A DNA stretch of 64,000 bases from assembly GCA_034509925.1 (NCBI GenBank), contig CM067533.1:6258035-6322034 (forward strand). The letters are read 5' to 3'. Below are positions 60,701 to 64,000 of the stretch, piece after piece (the first letter of the stretch is position 1; each line of letters opens with the position of its first letter). Origin of the DNA: Hirudinaria manillensis (Eukaryota > Annelida > Clitellata > Hirudinida > Hirudinidae). Made by a program: the position numbers and the translations under genes. The notes beneath the pieces were generated by a model. The model ran no database searches and was not told where the DNA came from. It was given only the letters and a program-made list of their open reading frames with translations.

Positions 60701-63700
60701 TGTTGTTGATTCCGTTGTAGTTGGAACTATTGTTGTCGATTCGGTAGTTGTTAGAACCGTTGTTGATTGCCTAGTTGTCGGAACTGTTGTTGATTCCGTT
60801 GTTGTTGGAACTATGGTTGATTCCGTGGTTGTTGGAAATGTTGTTGTTGATACGGTAGTTGTTGGGATCGTTGTTGATTCCGTGGTTGTTGGAACTGTTG
60901 TTGTTGATTGCGTAGTTGTCGGAACTGTTGTTGATTGGGAGGTTATTGGAACTGTTGTTGTTGATTGCGTAGTTGTCGGAACTGTTGTTGATTGGGAGGT
61001 TGTTGGAACTGTTGTTGTTGATTGCGTGGTTGTTGGAACTGTTGTTGTTGATTGCGTAGTTGTCGGAACTGTTGTTGATTCCGTGGTTGTTGGAGCTGTT
61101 GTTGTTGATTGCGTGGTTGTTGGAACTGTTGTTGTTGATTCGGTTGTTGTTGGAATTGTTGTTGATTCTGTGGTTGTTGGAACTGTTGTTGATTGCGTGG
61201 TTGTTGGAACTGTTGTTGTTGATTCCGTGGTTGTTGGAACTGTTGTTGATTGGGTGGTTGTTGGAACTGTTGTTGTTGATTGCGTAGTTGTCGGAACTGT
61301 TGTTGATTCCGTGGTTGTTGGAACTGTTGTTGATTGGGTGGTTGTTGGAACTGTTGTTGTTGATTGCGTGGTTGTTGTTGATTCGGTTGTTGTTGATTCT
61401 GTGGTTGTTGGAACTGTTGTTGATTGCGTGGTTGTTGGAACTGTTGTTGTTGATTCCGTGGTTGTTGGAACTGTTGTTGATTGGGTGGTTGTTGGAACTG
61501 TTGTTGTTGATTCCGTGGTTGTTGGAACTGTTGTTGATTGGGTGGTTGTTGGAACTGTTGTTGTTGATTGCGTGGTTGTTGGAACTGTTGTTGATTCCGT
61601 GGTTGTTGGAACTGTTGTTGTTGATTGCGTAGTTGTCGGAACTGTTGTTGATTCCGTGGTTGTTGGAACTGTTGTTGTTGATTGCGTAGTTGTCGGAACT
61701 GTTGTTGATTCCGTGGTTGTTGGAACTGTTGTTGTTGATTGCGTAGTTGTCGGAACTGTTGTTGATTGGGAGGTTATTGGAACTGTTGTTGTTGATTGCG
61801 TAGTTGTCGGAACTGTTGTTGATTGGGAGGTTGTTGGAACTGTTGTTGTTGATTGCGTGGTTGTTGGAACTGTTGTTGTTGATTGCGTAGTTGTCGGAAC
61901 TGTTGTTGATTCCGTGGTTGTTGGAGCTGTTGTTGTTGATTGCGTGGTTGTTGGAACTGTTGTTGTTGATTCGGTTGTTGTTGGAATTGTTGTTGATTGG
62001 GTTGTTGTTGGAACTGTTGTTGTTGATTGCGTGGTTGTTGTTGATTCGGTTGTTGTTGATTCTGTGGTTGTTGGAACTGTTGTTGATTGGGTGGTTGTTG
62101 GAACTGTTGTTGTTGATTGCGTAGTTGTCGGAACTGTTGTTGATTCCGTGGTTGTTGGAACTGTTGTTGATTGGGTTGTTGTTGGAACTGTTGTTGTTGA
62201 TTGCGTGGTTGTTGTTGATTCGGTTGTTGTTGATTCTGTGGTTGTTGGAACTGTTGTTGATTGGGTGGTTGTTGGAACTGTTGTTGTTGATTCCGTGGTT
62301 GTTGGAACTGTTGTTGATTGGGTGGTTGTTGGAACTGTTGTTGTTGATTGCGTGGTTGTTGGAACTGTTGTTGATTCCGTGGTTGTTGGAACTGTTGTTG
62401 TTGATTGCGTGGTTGTTGGAACTGTTGTTGTTGATTGCGTAGTTGTCGGAACTGTTGTTGATTCCGTGGTTGTTGGAACTGTTGTTGTTGATTGCGTAGT
62501 TGTCGGAACTGTTGTTGATTCCGTGGTTGTTGGAACTGTTGTTGTTGATTCCGTGGTTGTTGGAACTGTTGTTGATTGGGTGGTTGTCGGAACAGTTGTT
62601 GTTGATTCCGTGGTTGTTGGAACTGTTGTTGTTGATTCCGTGGTTGTTGGAACAGTTGTTGTTGATTGCGTAGTTGTTGGAACTGTTGTTGTTGATTCCG
62701 TGGTTGTTGGAACAGTTGTTGTTGATTCCGTGGTTGTTGGAACAGTTGTTGTTGATTCCGTGGTTGTTGGAACAGTTGTTGTTGATTCCGTGGTTGTTGG
62801 AACTGTTGTTGATTGCGTGGTTGTTGGAACTGTTGTTGATTGCGTGGTTGTTGGAACTGTTGTTGTTGATTCGGTTGTTGTTGGAATTGTTGTTGATTCT
62901 GTGGTTGTTGGAACTGTTGTTGATTGCGTGGTTGTTGGAACTGTTGTTGTTGTTGATTCCGTGGTTGTTGGAACTGTTGTTGTTGATTGCGTAGTTGTCG
63001 GAACTGTTGTTGATTCCGTGGTTGTTGGAACTGTTGTTGTTGATTGCGTGGTTGTCGGAACTGTTGTTGATTCCGTGGTTGTTGGAACTGTTGTTGTTGA
63101 TTCCGTGGTTGTTGGAACTGTTGTTGTTGATTCCGTGGTTGTTGGAACTGTTGTTGATTGCGTGGTTGTTGGAACTGTTGTTGTTGATTCCGTGGTTGTT
63201 GGAACTGTTGTTGATTGGGTGGTTGTTGGAACTGTTGTTGTTGATTGCGTGGTTGTTGGAACTGTTGTTGTTGATTCGGTTGTTGTTGGAATTGTTGTTG
63301 ATTCTGTGGTTGTTGGAACTGTTGTTGTTGATTGCGTGGTTGTTGGAACTGTTGTTGTTGATTGCGTAGTTGTCGGAACTGTTGTTGATTCCGTGGTTGT
63401 TGGAACTGTTGTTGATTCCGTGGTTGTTGGAACTGTTGTTGATTCCGTGGTTGTTGGAACTGTTGTTGTTGATTCGGTTGTTGTTGGAATCGTTGTTGAT
63501 TCCGTGGTTATTGGAACTGTTGTTGATTCCGTGGTTGTCAGAACTGTTGTTGATTCCGTGGTTGTTGGAACTGTTGTTGTTGATTGCGTAGTTGTCGGAA
63601 CTGTTGTTGATTCCGTGGTTGTCGGAACTGTTGTTGATTCCGTGGTTGTTGGAACTGTTGTTGTTGATTGCGTGGTTGTTGGAACTGTTGTTGTTGTTGA

Positions 63701-64000
63701 TTCCGTGGTTGTTAGAACTGTTGTTGTTGATTCCGTGGTTGTCGGAACTGTTGTTGATTCCGTGGTTGTTGGAACTGTTGTTGTTGATTGCGTAGTTGTC
63801 GGAACTGTTGTTGATTCCGTGGTTGTTGGAACTGTTGTTGTTGATTCGGTTGTTGTTGGTATCGTTGTTGATTCCGTGGTTGTTGGAACTGTTGTTGTTG
63901 ATTGCGTGGTTGTTGGAACTGTTGTTGTTGATTCCGTGGTTGTTGGAACTGTTGTTGTTGATTCCGTGGTTGTTGGAAACGTTGTTGTTGATTCGGTGGT
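48767..64000 (-). CDS. MUC4-like transmembrane mucin, copy 2 (5' end beyond window)
   Basis: Tandem paralog of the mucin at 21557-42562 with the same exon lengths from the NIDO exons to the EGF exons and the same terminal exon. The repeat exon (57898 to the window edge) has no in-frame stop in the part I translated (57898 to about 60950). The repeat register stays constant to at least 63795, so unlike copy 1 this gene looks intact. The signal peptide and promoter are not in the window. Order: Thr/Ser/Pro repeats, NIDO, AMOP, VWD with GDPH, cysteine-rich linker, eight EGF-like units, stalk, transmembrane segment, tail SKLF. Substitutions relative to copy 1 are scattered and mostly conservative. 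The stalk has one more exon than copy 1. Confidence 0.9.
51880..53525 (-). other. Mucin copy 2: EGF-like exons
   Basis: Exons: 53391-53525 (GC donor, as in copy 1), 53201-53326, 52994-53089, 52677-52817, 52310-52561, 52074-52229, 51880-51993. Cysteines and DxDEC calcium-binding signatures are kept. Introns are nearly as similar to copy 1 as the exons. Differences include NPCYHGG for NPCDHGG. Confidence 0.92.
53613..55536 (-). other. Mucin copy 2: rest of VWD and cysteine-rich linker exons
   Basis: Exons: 55387-55536, 55095-55292, 54749-55027, 54450-54672, 53882-54048, 53613-53822. The first has a GC donor (TCAG|GCAAGC) where copy 1 has GT. The split Trp codon of FGQSW is conserved. The intron between the fourth and fifth of these exons contains a degenerate duplicate of the fifth exon's 5' end (54196-54345). 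Confidence 0.87.
54196..54345 (-). pseudogene. Duplicated exon fragment in mucin copy 2 intron
   Basis: A diverged second copy of 54018-54175: the acceptor region and first codons of the exon at 53882-54048, reading [10 protein letters not shown] where the real exon has [10 protein letters not shown]. It is followed by stops and no donor, so it is a dead partial exon. Copy 1 lacks it. Confidence 0.75.
55604..57787 (-). other. Mucin copy 2: NIDO, AMOP and start of VWD exons
   Basis: Exons: 57648-57787, 57203-57556, 56803-57054, 56348-56596 (or to 56610), 55924-56194, 55604-55846. Lengths equal those of copy 1 exon for exon. The motifs [32 protein letters not shown], the poly-Trp tract, CWGYRPP and [11 protein letters not shown] are all retained. 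The same in-frame requirement applies at the NIDO/AMOP junction as in copy 1. Confidence 0.88.
58792..59229 (-). repeat. 219-bp internal duplication in mucin copy 2 repeat exon
   Basis: Two adjacent copies, starting at about 58792 and 59011, each encode a 73-residue segment with [18 protein letters not shown] and [10 protein letters not shown]. The offset is 219 bp, a multiple of three, so the frame is kept. Confidence 0.8.
60880..64000 (-). repeat. 27/30-bp coding tandem array of mucin copy 2
   Basis: Units alternate between 27 bp (VPTTTESTT) and 30 bp ([10 protein letters not shown]), with larger blocks repeated (for example around 61060-61640 and 61890-62440). The array continues past the window edge. 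Confidence 0.9.

Larger units (their letters stand above)
57898..64000 (-). other. Mucin copy 2 repeat exon (partial, over 6.1 kb)
   Basis: From about 60880 to the edge it is an array of 27- and 30-bp units encoding TTVPTTTES and [10 protein letters not shown] variants. From about 59700 to 60880 the repeats are more degenerate. At 58790-59700 lies a linker with [10 protein letters not shown] peptides and a Cys pair (TCCRTTS). The C-terminal end TTTPYQG at 57898 matches copy 1. An almost unbroken stop-free frame and unit lengths in multiples of three show selection for coding. The coding strand is A/C-rich. Confidence 0.88.

Noticed and set aside
61060-63795. Plus-strand hydrophobic ORFs reading [11 protein letters not shown] repeats, resembling membrane proteins
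   Set aside because: Another antisense frame of the copy 2 mucin array, broken by regular stops. The hydrophobicity is a by-product of GTT/TTG-rich complement sequence.

Overview
The window is animal (metazoan) nuclear DNA. It is AT-rich and intron-dense, with GT-AG introns and a few GC-AG introns, ATA/AAT microsatellites and small MITE-like insertions. It carries multi-exon genes for a filamin, an intron-containing histone H1 and giant modular mucins. An invertebrate fits the content, but I could not assign the phylum.

All four recognised genes lie on the minus strand. (1) 182-12930: 5' part of a filamin gene. Thirty exons encode two calponin-homology domains and 15 complete filamin Ig repeats plus the start of a 16th, about 1,733 residues. 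The 3' end lies left of the window. (2) 14533-15484: a two-exon linker histone H1 of 245 residues, with a TATA box and no histone 3' stem-loop. (3) 21557-42562: a 26-exon MUC4-like membrane mucin. It has a signal-peptide exon, a 10.8-kb Thr/Ser/Pro repeat exon, then NIDO, AMOP, VWD with GDPH, about eight EGF-like modules, a Ser/Thr stalk, a transmembrane segment and a very short tail. (4) 48767 to beyond 64000: a tandem paralog with the same exon plan, whose 5' end lies beyond the right edge.

The two mucins are the most interesting part. The domain exons are nearly identical in length and sequence. The repeat exons have diverged: copy 1 is dominated by a 13-residue unit, copy 2 by 9-10-residue units. 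Copy 1 also has a stop codon and two frameshifts inside its repeat exon, whereas copy 2 appears open to the window edge. Copy 1 is therefore either broken, making only a truncated secreted mucin, or mis-assembled in the repeats. The duplicated segment includes at least 0.7 kb of 3' flank, and similarity is patchy in a way that suggests local gene conversion.

The stretches 15600-20768 and 42620-48015 show no gene I can support. Intron 1 of mucin copy 1 holds a hAT-like MITE with an 8-bp target duplication and a perfect 3 x 101-bp tandem repeat. A filamin intron holds a mariner-like MITE.
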